Positions 26,061-35,142 of a DNA stretch of 64,000 nt are shown one piece after another. The notes beneath the pieces were generated by a model. The model was given only the letters and a program-made list of their open reading frames with translations, had not been told where the DNA came from and did not search any database. Location of the stretch: the NCBI RefSeq assembly GCF_019704555.1, contig NZ_AP024745.1, positions 6,084,501 to 6,148,500 of the forward strand, read 5' to 3'. The translations under genes and the position numbers were made by a program. Position 1 is the stretch's first letter. Every line of letters begins with the position of its first letter. The stretch is from Actinoplanes sp. L3-i22 (GTDB lineage: Bacteria; Actinomycetota; Actinomycetes; Mycobacteriales; Micromonosporaceae).

Positions 26061-27092
26061 ATGAACCCGGCCCCGACCCCGTGGCCGCGCGTCGCGGCCA
26101 CCGTCGCCCTGCTCACGCTGATCATCAGCGTGCTGCTGACCGCGTTCGCCTGGCCCGCCGCGCGGTCCGCGGTGCACGACGTGCCGATCGCGGTCGCCGG
26201 TCCCCCGGCCGCCACCGCGCAGGTCACCGCCGCCCTGGCGAAGAACCGCCCGGGCGCCTTCGAGGTCACCGCGGTCGCCGACACCGCCGCGGCCGAGGCC
26301 GCGATCAAGAACCGCGAGGTGTACGGGGCGATCGACCTCACCACCGGATCCCCGCAGGTCCTCACCGCCTCCGCGGCCAGCCCGGTGGTCGCGCAGACCC
26401 TGCAGGCGGTGGCGACCGCCCTGGCCGCCTCTCCCGCCACCACGGCCGGCGCCCCCGCCACCACGGCTGTCCCGGTGCGGGACGTCGTCCCGCTGCCGGC
26501 CGACGACCCGCGCGGCACCGGGCTGGCCGCGGCCGCGCTGCCGATGGTGCTCGGCGGCATGCTCGCCGCGGTGCTGCTCACCGCCCGGGTCCGCGGCACC
26601 GGCCGCAAGGTCGCCGGGGCGCTCGGCTACGCGGTGCTCGGCGGACTCGCGATGGCCGCGATCCTGCAGTTCTGGCTCGGCTCGCTGGAGGGCGACTACC
26701 TGGCGAACTCCGGCGTGATGGCGCTGAGCCTGGCCGCCACCGCGCTGACCATCCTGGGCTTCGAGTCGCTGCTCGGCACCGCCGGGTTCGGGCTCGGCGC
26801 GGTGATCATGATGCTGCTCGGGAACCCGCTCTCCGGCGCGACCAGCGCCCCGGAGATGCTGCCCGGCTGGTCCGGCACGGTCGGCCAGTTCCTGCCGCCG
26901 GGCGCGGCCTCGACGCTGCTGCGCTCGGTGGCGTTCTTCGACGGCAACGGCGCCCTGCGGCCGCTGGTCGTGCTGTTCGCGTGGCTGGCGGCCGGCGCCC
27001 TGCTGTGCCTGGTCAGCGGCTTGCGCTCGACCCGCCGCGCCGGGGTGGACGAGGCCGCCGAGCAGTCCCGGCCGGTCGCCGTCCCGGCCTGA
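26061..27092 (+). CDS. ABC-2/YhgE-like membrane protein
   Basis: 343-residue membrane protein. An N-terminal helix (residues 10-32) is followed by an extracytoplasmic domain of about 120 residues (PIAVAGPPAATAQVTAALA, EVYGAIDLTTG) and then about five helices, ending in a basic/acidic tail. This is the topology of YhgE/Pip-like and ABC-2 permease relatives. No ATPase gene is adjacent. A strong AGGAG precedes the ATG, and the promoter carries two TetR-type operators, so it is probably an inducible exporter component. Confidence 0.75.
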   Translation: MNPAPTPWPRVAATVALLTLIISVLLTAFAWPAARSAVHDVPIAVAGPPAATAQVTAALAKNRPGAFEVTAVADTAAAEAAIKNREVYGAIDLTTGSPQVLTASAASPVVAQTLQAVATALAASPATTAGAPATTAVPVRDVVPLPADDPRGTGLAAAALPMVLGGMLAAVLLTARVRGTGRKVAGALGYAVLGGLAMAAILQFWLGSLEGDYLANSGVMALSLAATALTILGFESLLGTAGFGLGAVIMMLLGNPLSGATSAPEMLPGWSGTVGQFLPPGAASTLLRSVAFFDGNGALRPLVVLFAWLAAGALLCLVSGLRSTRRAGVDEAAEQSRPVAVPA

Positions 27093-27154
27093 CCGGCACG
27101 ACCGGCACGTACCACGCAGGGGCCGCCGCTCATCGGCCTCATGATGACGCCACA

Positions 27155-27232
27155 TTGACGTGTTGACTTGACATGACGTTCTTGGTCAACGATGACGCTG
27201 CGCCGATCCATACAGTCAAGTCAACACGTCAA
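27155..27232. repeat. 18-bp perfect inverted repeat, 42 bp apart
   Basis: TTGACGTGTTGACTTGAC at 27155-27172 is repeated exactly, inverted, at 27215-27232. Each arm holds three TTGAC units in one orientation. A palindrome CAACATGTTG follows at 27230-27239. It lies in the 231-base space between 27092 and 27324 and is markedly less GC-rich than the surroundings. Confidence 0.85.
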
Positions 27233-27323
27233 CATGTTGCGGGAGCGGCACCGGGCAGTGACCCCGGCCCCTTTCCGGCGACCGGACGGATCGCGTTCAC
27301 CCAGCGCCACTAGCGTGAGACGG

Positions 27324-28169
27324 ATGAGCCTGCCGGCGGACAGCCATGTGCACAGCGAGTGGTCGTGGGACACCCTGACCGGGTCGATGGAGGGCTCCTG
27401 CGCGCAAGCCGTCGCGATCGGCCTGCCGGTGATCGCGTTCACCGAGCACGTCGACCACACCCGCTGGGCGGTGCCGACCGACGGGCCGTACCGCAGCGAC
27501 AGCCTGACCGCCGCCGCCGACGCGGACGGCCTGCTCACCCCGCCCCCGTTCGACGCCGAGGGCTACCTCGCCGCGATCGAGCGCTGCCGGGACCGCTTCC
27601 CCGGCCTGCGCATCCTGACCGGCCTGGAGATCGGCGAGCCGCACTGGTACCCGGACCAGATCGCCAAGATCCTGGCCGCCGGCCCGTTCGACCGGGTCCT
27701 CGGCTCGCTGCACTGCCTGCCGGACGGGGCCGGCCACGCCGAGCCGTGGGCGCTGTTCCCGCATCGCGACCCGGCCGAGCTGGTCCGGGAGTACCTGGCC
27801 GAGATCCCCCGGATGGTCGCCGGCAGCCACCCGTTCGCGGTGCTGGCGCACATCGACTATCCGCTGCGGTTCTGGCCCGCCGATCGGTCCGGGCCGTTCG
27901 ACCCGGAAAAATTCAAGGACGAGTTTCGGTACGCGTTGAAGGCCACCGCCGAGTCCGGCCGCGCCCTGGAGATCAACACCCGGATCCCGCTGGACGCCAC
28001 GATCCTGCGCTGGTGGCACGAGGAGGGTGGCGCCGCGGTGAGCTTCGGCAGCGACGCGCACCAGCCCGAGCTCGTCGCGCACGGCTTCCGGGAGGCGGCG
28101 GCGATGGCGGAGGCGTTCGGATTCCGGGCGGGGCCGACGCCGTACGCGCTCTGGGGTCGAAGCTCGTAA
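27324..28169 (+). CDS. PHP-domain phosphatase (histidinol-phosphatase-like)
   Basis: 281-residue PHP-fold phosphoesterase with all the metal-binding motifs: DSHVHSEWSWD, AFTEHVDH, GLEIGEPH, GSLHCLP, LAHIDYPL, LEINT and SFGSDAHQ. The family includes HisK-type histidinol-phosphatases; no other his gene is near, so the substrate may differ. The ATG has no good ribosome site (only GTGAGACGG), and the transcript may be leaderless. Confidence 0.87.
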   Translation: MSLPADSHVHSEWSWDTLTGSMEGSCAQAVAIGLPVIAFTEHVDHTRWAVPTDGPYRSDSLTAAADADGLLTPPPFDAEGYLAAIERCRDRFPGLRILTGLEIGEPHWYPDQIAKILAAGPFDRVLGSLHCLPDGAGHAEPWALFPHRDPAELVREYLAEIPRMVAGSHPFAVLAHIDYPLRFWPADRSGPFDPEKFKDEFRYALKATAESGRALEINTRIPLDATILRWWHEEGGAAVSFGSDAHQPELVAHGFREAAAMAEAFGFRAGPTPYALWGRSS

Positions 28170-28209
28170 ATCGGTAGCCACGGGCGCTTCCGGACGCTAG
28201 ACACTCCCG

Positions 28210-29409
28210 GTGACGGATCGTCGGAAACTCATCGCGCTCGGCCTGGCCCTCGCGGTCGACATGCTCGGCAGCGGTCTGTTGCTGCCGGTCTCGCTGCTCT
28301 ACTTCACCGAGGTCAGCGGGCTGGGGCTGAGCACGGTCGGCCCGCTGCTGAGCCTCGGGGCACTGGTCTCGCTGCCGGTGCCACTGCTCGTCGGGCACGT
28401 CGCGGACCGCACCCGGCCGCTCTCCCGGATTCTCGCCGCGCAGCTGCTGCAGGGCGCGGCCTACGCGGCGTACGTCCTGGTCAGCGGCCCCGGCACGCTG
28501 CTGGCCGTGGCGATCGTCGCGGCCGTCGGGCAGCGCCTGTTCTGGTCCTCGTTCTTCTCGGTCGTCGCCGGCCTGGCCGAGCCCGGCGAGGACGGCCGGC
28601 GGGCGGATCGCCGGTTCGCGCTGGCCGGCATGATCCAGATGGGCGCGACCGGGGTGGGCACGCTGATCGGCGGGCTCGCGGTGGCGTACTCGTGGTACCA
28701 GGCGGTCGTCTACCTGAACGCAGCCAGCTTCCTGCTCTCGGCGGCGCTGCTGCTGCTCGTGCCGCGCGGCGCCCTGCCGTCGCCGGCTCCCGCGACCGGT
28801 GGCGGATACCGGCTGATGCTGCGTGACCGGCCGTATCTGCTGCTCATCGCGGTGAACACAATCTACGCGCTGTGCAGCATCTTCATCGGCGTGGCGGTGC
28901 CGGTCTACCTGATCGACGGGCTGTCCGCGCCGGCCTGGATCGTCGGGCCGCTGCTGGCCGCGAACACCGTGCTGCTCGCCACCGGCCAGCGCCTCGCGGT
29001 CCGGCTGGTCCGGCCGCTGTCCCGGGCCCGGGCGCTGGTGCTGGCCGGCCTGCTCTGGGTGGTGTGGGCGCTGGTCTACGCCGCGGCGGCGGGCGTGCCG
29101 GGCTGGGCGCTGATCCCGTGCCTGCTGGCCGGAATGCTCTTCTACGCCGGCGCCGACCTGATCCACGCGCCGATCTCGAACGCGCTGTCGTCGGCCGCCG
29201 CGCCGCCCGCCCAGCGCGGCCGATACCTGGCGGTCTACCAGTACACGTTCGCGTTCGCGAACATCCTGGCCCCGACGTTCTTCACCGCCCTCTACTCGAC
29301 CGGCCCGGCAGTTCCCTGGCTGGCCCTCGCCGTCGTGGCAGCAGCCGCCTCCGCCCTCATGTGGACCCTCCACACCCCCATGTCCGCCCGCGAGAAGGTC
29401 CCCGCATAA
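28210..29409 (+). CDS. MFS transporter
   Basis: 399-residue 12-helix MFS protein. Helix 1 carries ALGLALAVDMLGSGLLLPVS, and the loop between helices 2 and 3 has the family's GHVADRTRPL. GTG start, weak site. It may be co-transcribed with the PHP gene 40 bases upstream. A second MFS gene follows closely; the two share little sequence. Confidence 0.87.
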   Translation: MTDRRKLIALGLALAVDMLGSGLLLPVSLLYFTEVSGLGLSTVGPLLSLGALVSLPVPLLVGHVADRTRPLSRILAAQLLQGAAYAAYVLVSGPGTLLAVAIVAAVGQRLFWSSFFSVVAGLAEPGEDGRRADRRFALAGMIQMGATGVGTLIGGLAVAYSWYQAVVYLNAASFLLSAALLLLVPRGALPSPAPATGGGYRLMLRDRPYLLLIAVNTIYALCSIFIGVAVPVYLIDGLSAPAWIVGPLLAANTVLLATGQRLAVRLVRPLSRARALVLAGLLWVVWALVYAAAAGVPGWALIPCLLAGMLFYAGADLIHAPISNALSSAAAPPAQRGRYLAVYQYTFAFANILAPTFFTALYSTGPAVPWLALAVVAAAASALMWTLHTPMSAREKVPA

Positions 29410-29484
29410 CACCCCCTGCTTGTGTCTAGTCCCGGTTTTTGGAAGAGTCCGGCGGTGATCACGCCGGGGTCTGCTACTCAGGGT

Positions 29485-30696
29485 GTGATCGACCTTCGGT
29501 GGCGCCGGGACTTCCGCCGGCGCTGGGCGGCGTTCGCGGCGAGCGAGGCCGGCAGCGCGTTGGGGTACTCGGCGTTGCCGATCGTGGCGATCCTGGTCCT
29601 CGACGCGTCGGACCTCCAGGTCTCGACGCTGACCGTGCTCGCCGGCGTGGTGGGCGCGGTGGTGGCGCTCCCGCTGGGCCCCTGGATCGAGCACCACCGG
29701 AAGCTGCCGGTGATGGTCGCCGCGGATCTGCTGCGGTTCGTGGCGATCGCGTCGGTCCCGGCGGCGGCCCTGCTCGGCATCCTGACCTACGGCCAGCTCT
29801 GCCTGGTCGCGGTGGTGCAGATGGCGGCGCGGCTGGCCTTCAACTCAGCCGGTGCCGCGCAGTTACGGACGCTGGTGCCGGCCGAGCATCGCGCGGCGGC
29901 CAACGGCCGGCTCGAGACGACGTTGTGGACCGCTCATTCGATCGGCAATCCCGCTGGTGGTGCTCTCGTCTCGGGGATCGGCGCCACGGCCGCGATGGTT
30001 CTCGACGCGGTCAGTTTCCTGGTCTCCGCGCTTCTGCTGGGCCGGCTGCGGGGGACCGAACCGCAGCCGCCGCCACGGGCCGGGAAACACCACTGGGCGC
30101 ACGACGTCACGGCCGGATGGCGCTACATCGCCGGGCATCGGGGGCTGGCCGCCCTGTTCGGGAACTCCATCATCTTCGGGGGCTGCATCATGGCCGTCAG
30201 CCCGCTGCTGGCCGTCCTCGTCCTCCGCGATCTCGGCTTCGCCGCCTGGCAGTTCGGCCTGATCAGCGGCGTGTCGGCGGTGGCCGGGATCCTGGGATCG
30301 ATGCTGTGCAAGCCGCTGACGTCACGGTTCGGCGGGCATGCGGTCCTCCTGCTCGCCGGGGTCGGCCGCAATCTGTGGCTCTGGCTCATCCCGTTCGCCC
30401 CGGCCTCGACCGGCGGGCTCGTCATGATCGTCACCTCGGACTTCCTGCTGATCTTCTTCGCCGGCATGTTCAACCCGACCTTCGCGACCTACCGCATGAA
30501 CGCCACCGACGACGCCCACATGTCCCGGGTGACGCTGGCGTGGTCGATCACCACCAAGGCGCTGCAGCCGGTATTCATTGCCGCCGCGGGCGCACTCGCC
30601 GCCGCCACCAGCGCGAAGACCTCCCTGACCGTGCTGGCCGTGGTGCTGCTCGCCGGCACGGCCCCTCTCCCCTGGCGCCGCGTCCCGGCCGGCTGA
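29485..30696 (+). CDS. MFS transporter
   Basis: 403-residue MFS protein of the enterobactin-exporter/macrolide-efflux-like group: RRRWAAFAASEAGSALGYSA at the N-terminus, then LRTLVPAEHRAAANGRLET and a 12-helix pattern. GTG 29485 is chosen because the conserved N-terminus begins there; an in-frame GTG at 29422 would add 21 unconserved residues. Substrate unknown. Confidence 0.85.
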   Translation: MIDLRWRRDFRRRWAAFAASEAGSALGYSALPIVAILVLDASDLQVSTLTVLAGVVGAVVALPLGPWIEHHRKLPVMVAADLLRFVAIASVPAAALLGILTYGQLCLVAVVQMAARLAFNSAGAAQLRTLVPAEHRAAANGRLETTLWTAHSIGNPAGGALVSGIGATAAMVLDAVSFLVSALLLGRLRGTEPQPPPRAGKHHWAHDVTAGWRYIAGHRGLAALFGNSIIFGGCIMAVSPLLAVLVLRDLGFAAWQFGLISGVSAVAGILGSMLCKPLTSRFGGHAVLLLAGVGRNLWLWLIPFAPASTGGLVMIVTSDFLLIFFAGMFNPTFATYRMNATDDAHMSRVTLAWSITTKALQPVFIAAAGALAAATSAKTSLTVLAVVLLAGTAPLPWRRVPAG

Positions 30697-30751
30697 GCCA
30701 CACCAGCGACATCTCGACTCTGGGTGGGCGTGCGGCCGACGCGCTTCCCTC

Positions 30752-30847
30752 GACGACCTGACCGCCGTGGCCGCCGAACTCAACAACTGTCCGCGCAAGA
30801 TTCTCGGCTGGGATACCTCCACCCAGCGGTTCACCCGAGCAGCCTGA
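30752..30847 (+). pseudogene. IS30-type transposase C-terminal fragment
   Basis: A 31-codon tail ending in TGA reads DDLTAVAAELNNCPRKILGW and on to a stop. The LN..PRK.LGW pattern is the conserved C-terminal end of IS30 family transposases. The rest of the gene and the element ends are not visible, so this is a decayed remnant at the edge of the lower-GC island. Confidence 0.65.
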
Positions 30848-30874
30848 TCGAATATCCGACAAGGAAGCACAAAG

Positions 30875-30898
30875 CGCTCTCCTGCCGATGAGAGAGCG
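30875..30898 (-). terminator. Hairpin downstream of the Imm10 gene
   Basis: CGCTCTC/GAGAGCG stem with a 10-base loop, 48 bases past the Imm10 stop on its strand. Confidence 0.35.
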
Positions 30899-30945
30899 AC
30901 AGCCGCGAAGCAGGAACCGGTGAAAATCGCCGCCGGGATAATTGC

Positions 30946-31332
30946 CTAAAAGCCGCTGAGAGCGGGAATCTCTGATTCCCTGCCCCAGTTCACGACTTGG
31001 GGCAGGCCTTCGCGGAAATCCGCAAGAGAAACAGCATCAACGTCGAGCTTGATCGTGCTGATCTCAGCTAGTCCGACGGCCGCTGAGGCGTCTGGCGATA
31101 TCGTCAAGGTCAGGTCCGCGCCAGCCAGGTTCGCTGAGCGCAAGCCACCGTAGTGGGTTCGGCCATCGCCCGTGGTGAGGCAGTAGGTGTCGAAACCGAG
31201 TCGGACGTCCTGCTCGTCCGGCTCGTAGTCAGTGCGTTGAAACATCAGTGCAAAGCCTGACCCATCGGGCTCTTCAGCGAAGCCCGCCTCGTCGACCTCG
31301 AACCCCGCAACTATCACCCCGCGAATTTGCAT
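30946..31332 (-). CDS. Imm10 family immunity protein (orphan)
   Basis: 128-residue protein matching the polymorphic-toxin immunity family Imm10 from memory of its pattern: GFAEEPDGSGFALMFQRTD, DEQDVRLGFDTYCL, THYGGL and a C-terminal FREGLPQVV. The ATG at 31332 is chosen because GGGAG lies five bases upstream; earlier starts give an unconserved extension. No toxin gene is next to it in this window, so it is an orphan or a defence against neighbours. GC content is lower than average here. Confidence 0.72.
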   Translation of the reverse strand: MQIRGVIVAGFEVDEAGFAEEPDGSGFALMFQRTDYEPDEQDVRLGFDTYCLTTGDGRTHYGGLRSANLAGADLTLTISPDASAAVGLAEISTIKLDVDAVSLADFREGLPQVVNWGRESEIPALSGF

Positions 31333-31541
31333 CCGGACTCCCACTGAACCGTCATGCTGCCTCATCGTCAGCGCCACTCGAACCAGAACATCATGGCGAT
31401 GCCGGCTTGGTGCTGCGCTCGCGAGAACGGGCTCCAGAACGCACTGATCTGTCCGATGGGCGACCTTTCGTGACGCGGCTGGGACAGCGGTTCTTGGGAG
31501 ACAGCGGTCTTGCGGTTGTCTCATCGAACTGACGTGCGGCG

Positions 31542-32267
31542 GTGCTCCACGGGATCATGGGCTCTGTGGATCGCGTCCCACCGGAGCCGTCCGTGCTCGG
31601 CGGTCGGCTGTCACCGCTCGGCTGGAGTGCGGGCTTCCTGGAGGCGCCGATCGAGCCGGCTTCGGAGAGTCTGCTCGCCTGGCGCACTGCTCTCGAGGTG
31701 CCGTACAAGGTGAGCAGAAGCCGAGCACCCTGGCCCGACCTCCTTCTCGCGCTGGAACCGCTGGAGACGCCGTGGACCAGTGAGGTTTTGGCGTCGCACG
31801 GGGCGACCTGGACTGCTTACCTCAACAACGACATCAGCGGCGGCGATCCTTTCCCCGCCACGAGCTACCTCGCCAAGCTCATGGACGTGCGGTGGGTGAT
31901 CGCCACCCACCAGCCGATGACCTCCGACGGGCATGCCTCGACCCAGCTATGGCTCGGAGGACCAAACGGCGAACCACCCCTGAGCTACGTCCGCACTATC
32001 GCCGCTCATGCCGAGGATCGCCGCTGGTCATGGGAAACCTCCGGTCAGGTGCAGGACTTCGAGAGGCCGGCCGCATACCGGGCCGGGAAGATCAGTGAGC
32101 GGTTCACTCGACCCCTGCTGCTGGAATACCTTCAGGCTCTCGGCATCGCTGCCGACGACGATACTCAGTACGGCGCTGCCGTCATTGTGAAACGTCGTAC
32201 GGCTTGGCGTCCCTGGCGACGTTCCCGCCGGCTTACCCTGCGACAAGCTCGACAAAGCGAAAAATGA
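31542..32267 (+). CDS. Hypothetical protein of the lower-GC island
   Basis: 241-residue soluble protein without recognised family. The centre (TWTAYLNNDISGGDPFPATS, VRWVIATHQPM) looks globular, and the C-terminus is strongly basic (RRTAWRPWRRSRRLTLRQAR). The start is uncertain among GTG 31542, ATG 31557 and GTG 31566. Codon use is less GC-biased than neighbours, in keeping with transfer. It diverges from the Imm10 gene. Confidence 0.55.
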   Translation: MLHGIMGSVDRVPPEPSVLGGRLSPLGWSAGFLEAPIEPASESLLAWRTALEVPYKVSRSRAPWPDLLLALEPLETPWTSEVLASHGATWTAYLNNDISGGDPFPATSYLAKLMDVRWVIATHQPMTSDGHASTQLWLGGPNGEPPLSYVRTIAAHAEDRRWSWETSGQVQDFERPAAYRAGKISERFTRPLLLEYLQALGIAADDDTQYGAAVIVKRRTAWRPWRRSRRLTLRQARQSEK

Positions 32268-32618
32268 TCGCCTCAAGCTCGGTAAGCGCGCACAACGGCA
32301 CTTATCGCTGTGCGGCGCGCCGGACTCGAACCGGCTCATCACCGACTGCTTGGATTCTGGGCGGCAGCTAGCGCACTTCCCACTTGCTTTCACCCGACGC
32401 GTGAGCAACAGGCTGTCCGTGCCGCGCTGGAAGCGCCAACAGCGCCCTCTCCTGCCGCGATTCGCGTTTGTCTGGCGGGGCCGGCTGCTGTCCGGTGCTG
32501 ACGGCGCTCTGGTGCCATCGCAGAGCTCAGCCTCGTAGATGCTCGTCCGGAGTGGTGTGACGACCGCCGGAATCCGCCCTGGCTCTCCGGCACGAAGCCA
32601 CCACGGCAACACTTGTGA
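32268..32618. other. Gene-free stretch with a tRNA remnant
   Basis: About 350 bases with no convincing gene on either strand. It holds the tRNA 3'-end fragment described separately; otherwise nothing recognisable. Confidence 0.6.
32311..32335 (-). tRNA. tRNA 3'-end fragment (T-arm and acceptor strand)
   Basis: Read on the minus strand, this is a perfect T-arm: stem GCCGG, loop TTCGAGT, stem CCGGC, followed by a 7-base acceptor strand GCGCCGC and discriminator A. No matching 5' acceptor half or anticodon arm is visible upstream, so it is only the 3' part. Such fragments are left as attachment sites when elements integrate into tRNA genes. Confidence 0.5.
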
Positions 32619-33566
32619 TCAGCCGAGGAGCTGGTCGCCGAGTGGGGTGCGTTCGTAGAGGAGGCGACGGCCGGCGCGGGTGGTGGTGAGCAGGCCGGCG
32701 TCGCGGAGCGTCGTCAGGTGGTGGGACGCGGTGGCCGGGGCCAGGCCCAGGTGACCGGCGACGTCGCCGGTGCTGGCCGGGGCGGCGAGCAGGGTCAGGA
32801 CCGCAGCGCGGGTCGGGCCCAGCAGCGCGGTCAGGGTGGCGGCCGGCGCCGGCGGGGACTGCCACAGGTTGCCGTAGCCGCGCGGGGCGTACCAGAGCGC
32901 CCGGCCGGTCGTGACCGCGTACATCTCAGGCCCGGCGAAGCCGGTGGGTAACAGTGCCATGCCCGCCCCGCCGGACCACTCGCCGGTTTTGTGCGGATAT
33001 TTCAGGAGCAGCGCCGATCCGTCCCAGGCGAGCCGGGGATGCAGGCTGTCGATCATCGCGCGCGGGCTGCGCGCGGCGGCCACCCGCATCCGCCCGGCGA
33101 TCTCGGCCTCGGCCGACGCGCGCAGCCGCGGCCACAGCGGCGCGATCGCCACGTCGTGATACGCCCGGACCTCGGCGAGCAGCGTCGTCATACCCGCCCG
33201 CGGGTCGCGCGCGAAGGCGACGATCTCCGGCGGCGCCGCCTGGCCGGTCCACCCGTCCAGAACCTCCCCGACCACCCGGTCCAGCGGCGTCGCCGCGATC
33301 ATCGCGAACTCGTCGTCGAGGCGCGGCCGGGCGATCGGCGGCACCGGGGTCAGGAAGTCCGGGGCGTAGCCGCGCGGGCCGAACAGCACCGCCCGCAGCG
33401 TCGGCCACTGCCCGAGCGCCGCCGAGACCCGGGCCGACCAGGCCGGCGACACCCACGGTGCCGGGCCGGCACGCAGCACGAACGCGCTCGCGACCAGCTC
33501 GGCCATCGGCGAGTGCGCGAACCGCAGGCCGGCCAGATCGGCGGCCCCGAACTCCCACGCGATCAC
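32619..33566 (-). CDS. ArsR family winged-helix regulator with DUF5937-like domain
   Basis: 315-residue regulator. The first 235 residues resemble the actinobacterial N-terminal sensor domain found in front of ArsR HTHs (MAELVASAFVLRAGPAPWVS), and the last 75 form the winged helix (LTLLAAPASTGDVAGHLGLA, ASHHLTTLRDAGLL). GTG 33566 suits the conserved start. It diverges from an aldo/keto reductase gene 64 bases away, a likely target. Confidence 0.83.
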   Translation of the reverse strand: MIAWEFGAADLAGLRFAHSPMAELVASAFVLRAGPAPWVSPAWSARVSAALGQWPTLRAVLFGPRGYAPDFLTPVPPIARPRLDDEFAMIAATPLDRVVGEVLDGWTGQAAPPEIVAFARDPRAGMTTLLAEVRAYHDVAIAPLWPRLRASAEAEIAGRMRVAAARSPRAMIDSLHPRLAWDGSALLLKYPHKTGEWSGGAGMALLPTGFAGPEMYAVTTGRALWYAPRGYGNLWQSPPAPAATLTALLGPTRAAVLTLLAAPASTGDVAGHLGLAPATASHHLTTLRDAGLLTTTRAGRRLLYERTPLGDQLLG

Positions 33567-33630
33567 CCGACCATTCGAGCACGGTCGAACGGCTGCGGGC
33601 CAGGGGCCTCCCCCGCCTAGCGTCCGGGCC

Positions 33631-34602
33631 ATGGAATACACCCGACTGGGCCGGACCGGCCTGACCGTCAGCCGGCTCGCGCTCGGCACGATGAACTTCG
33701 GCTGGCAGATCGATGAGGAGCGGGCTCACGCCGTACTCCATCGTGGTTTTGATCTCGGGGTGAATCTTGTCGACACGGCGAACATGTACGGTCGCGAGGA
33801 CGGTGACGGGCTCAGCGAGCGGATCATCGGGGGCTGGCTGGCGAAAACCGGGAACCGGAACCGGACCGTCCTCGCGACCAAGGTCTACGCGCCGATGTCG
33901 GACGACCCGAACGACCGCGGCCTGTCCGCGCGCCACCTCGTCGCGTCCTGCGAGGCGTCGCTGCGGCGGCTGCGCACCGACTGGATCGACCTCTTCCAGC
34001 TGCACCACGTGGACCGCACCACGTCCTGGGAGGAGATCTGGCAGGCCATGGAAACCCTGACAAACCAGGGCAAGATTCGGTACGTCGGTACGTCGAACCA
34101 CGCCGGCTGGCACCTCGCCCGCGGGCAGGCCGCCGCCGAGCGCCGCCACCACCTCGGCATCGTGTCCGAGCAGGTCAAGTACAACCTGCTGACCCGGCAC
34201 GCCGAGCTGGAGGTGTTGCCCGCCGCGGCCGAGCTGGGCATCGGGATCCTGCCCTACTCCCCGCTGCACTTCGGCGCGCTGTCCGGCGCCCTGCGCAAGC
34301 AGCGCGAGGGCGTCGCCGGGCGGACTGTCCTGCACGCGCCGGACCGGGTCGAGCCGCACCGGGCTGCCCTGGAGCGCTTCGAGAAGCTCTGCGCCGAGCT
34401 GGGCGAGCAGCCGGCCGCGGTGGCGATCGGCTGGCTGCTGTCCCGCCCGGAGGTCACCGCGCCGGTGCTCGGCCCGCGCACCCCCGAGCAGCTCGACGTG
34501 CTCCTGGACGCGCCGCTGTCCGCCGAGGTCCTGGCCGCGCTAGACGAGATCTTCCCGCCGATCGGCAACGGTGGTCCGGCTCCCGAGGCCTGGGCCTGGT
34601 AG
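33631..34602 (+). CDS. Aldo/keto reductase
   Basis: NADPH-dependent oxidoreductase of 323 residues with the AKR barrel motifs: GTMNFG, LVDTANMYG (catalytic Tyr), LATKVY (Lys), DLFQLHHVD (His) and a C-terminal VTAPVLGPRTPEQL. Substrate unknown. Its last 63 bases overlap the convergent NUDIX gene, which is an unusually long tail-to-tail overlap. Confidence 0.9.
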   Translation: MEYTRLGRTGLTVSRLALGTMNFGWQIDEERAHAVLHRGFDLGVNLVDTANMYGREDGDGLSERIIGGWLAKTGNRNRTVLATKVYAPMSDDPNDRGLSARHLVASCEASLRRLRTDWIDLFQLHHVDRTTSWEEIWQAMETLTNQGKIRYVGTSNHAGWHLARGQAAAERRHHLGIVSEQVKYNLLTRHAELEVLPAAAELGIGILPYSPLHFGALSGALRKQREGVAGRTVLHAPDRVEPHRAALERFEKLCAELGEQPAAVAIGWLLSRPEVTAPVLGPRTPEQLDVLLDAPLSAEVLAALDEIFPPIGNGGPAPEAWAW

Positions 34603-35142
34603 GGCGGCCAGGAAGCGGAAGAAGTGCGGGTCGAAGCGGGCCGGGTCGGCCGCGGCCAGCTCGGCGCGGGTCCACCAGCGGACGGCGGTGAACTCGCCGT
34701 CGTCCGGGCGCAGCTCCTCGTCGCCGGTGCAGGCCAGGGTGTACCAGAGGCTGACGTCGGTGTGCCCGTGGTCGATCCCGACCGTGCGGGTGATCGTCAG
34801 GAACCCCGGCGTCCCGGACAGCCCCGCCGCGCCCAGCCCGAGCTCCTCCTCGATCTCCCGCCGCGCGGTGACCGCGGGGTCCTCGTCCGGCTCCACGTGA
34901 CCGCCCGGCGGCAGCCACAGCCCGGCGTTGATGTGCTCGACCAGCAGGATCCGGCCGTCGGCGGCGACCGGGACCACGTAGGACACCAGGTGCTGCGGCG
35001 GGGACGCCGGCTTGACCCGGCGGAAGACGTCGCCGGTGCCGCTCAGCCACGTCAGGGCCTGCCGCCGATGATCGGCCGCCAGCTCGTCCGAGGGCTGCAG
35101 ACGGGAGACCAGGCCGTGCACGAGGGCGACCGATTCACGCAT
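34540..35142 (-). CDS. NUDIX hydrolase
   Basis: 200-residue protein with a complete Nudix box, GGHVEPDEDPAVTARREIEEELGL in sense, split here as GGHVEPDEDP and REIEEELG near residue 90. Substrates of the family are nucleoside diphosphates linked to another group. It overlaps the MarR gene upstream by 8 bases, so the two form an operon. Confidence 0.9.
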   Translation of the reverse strand: MRESVALVHGLVSRLQPSDELAADHRRQALTWLSGTGDVFRRVKPASPPQHLVSYVVPVAADGRILLVEHINAGLWLPPGGHVEPDEDPAVTARREIEEELGLGAAGLSGTPGFLTITRTVGIDHGHTDVSLWYTLACTGDEELRPDDGEFTAVRWWTRAELAAADPARFDPHFFRFLAALPGPGLGSRTTVADRREDLV

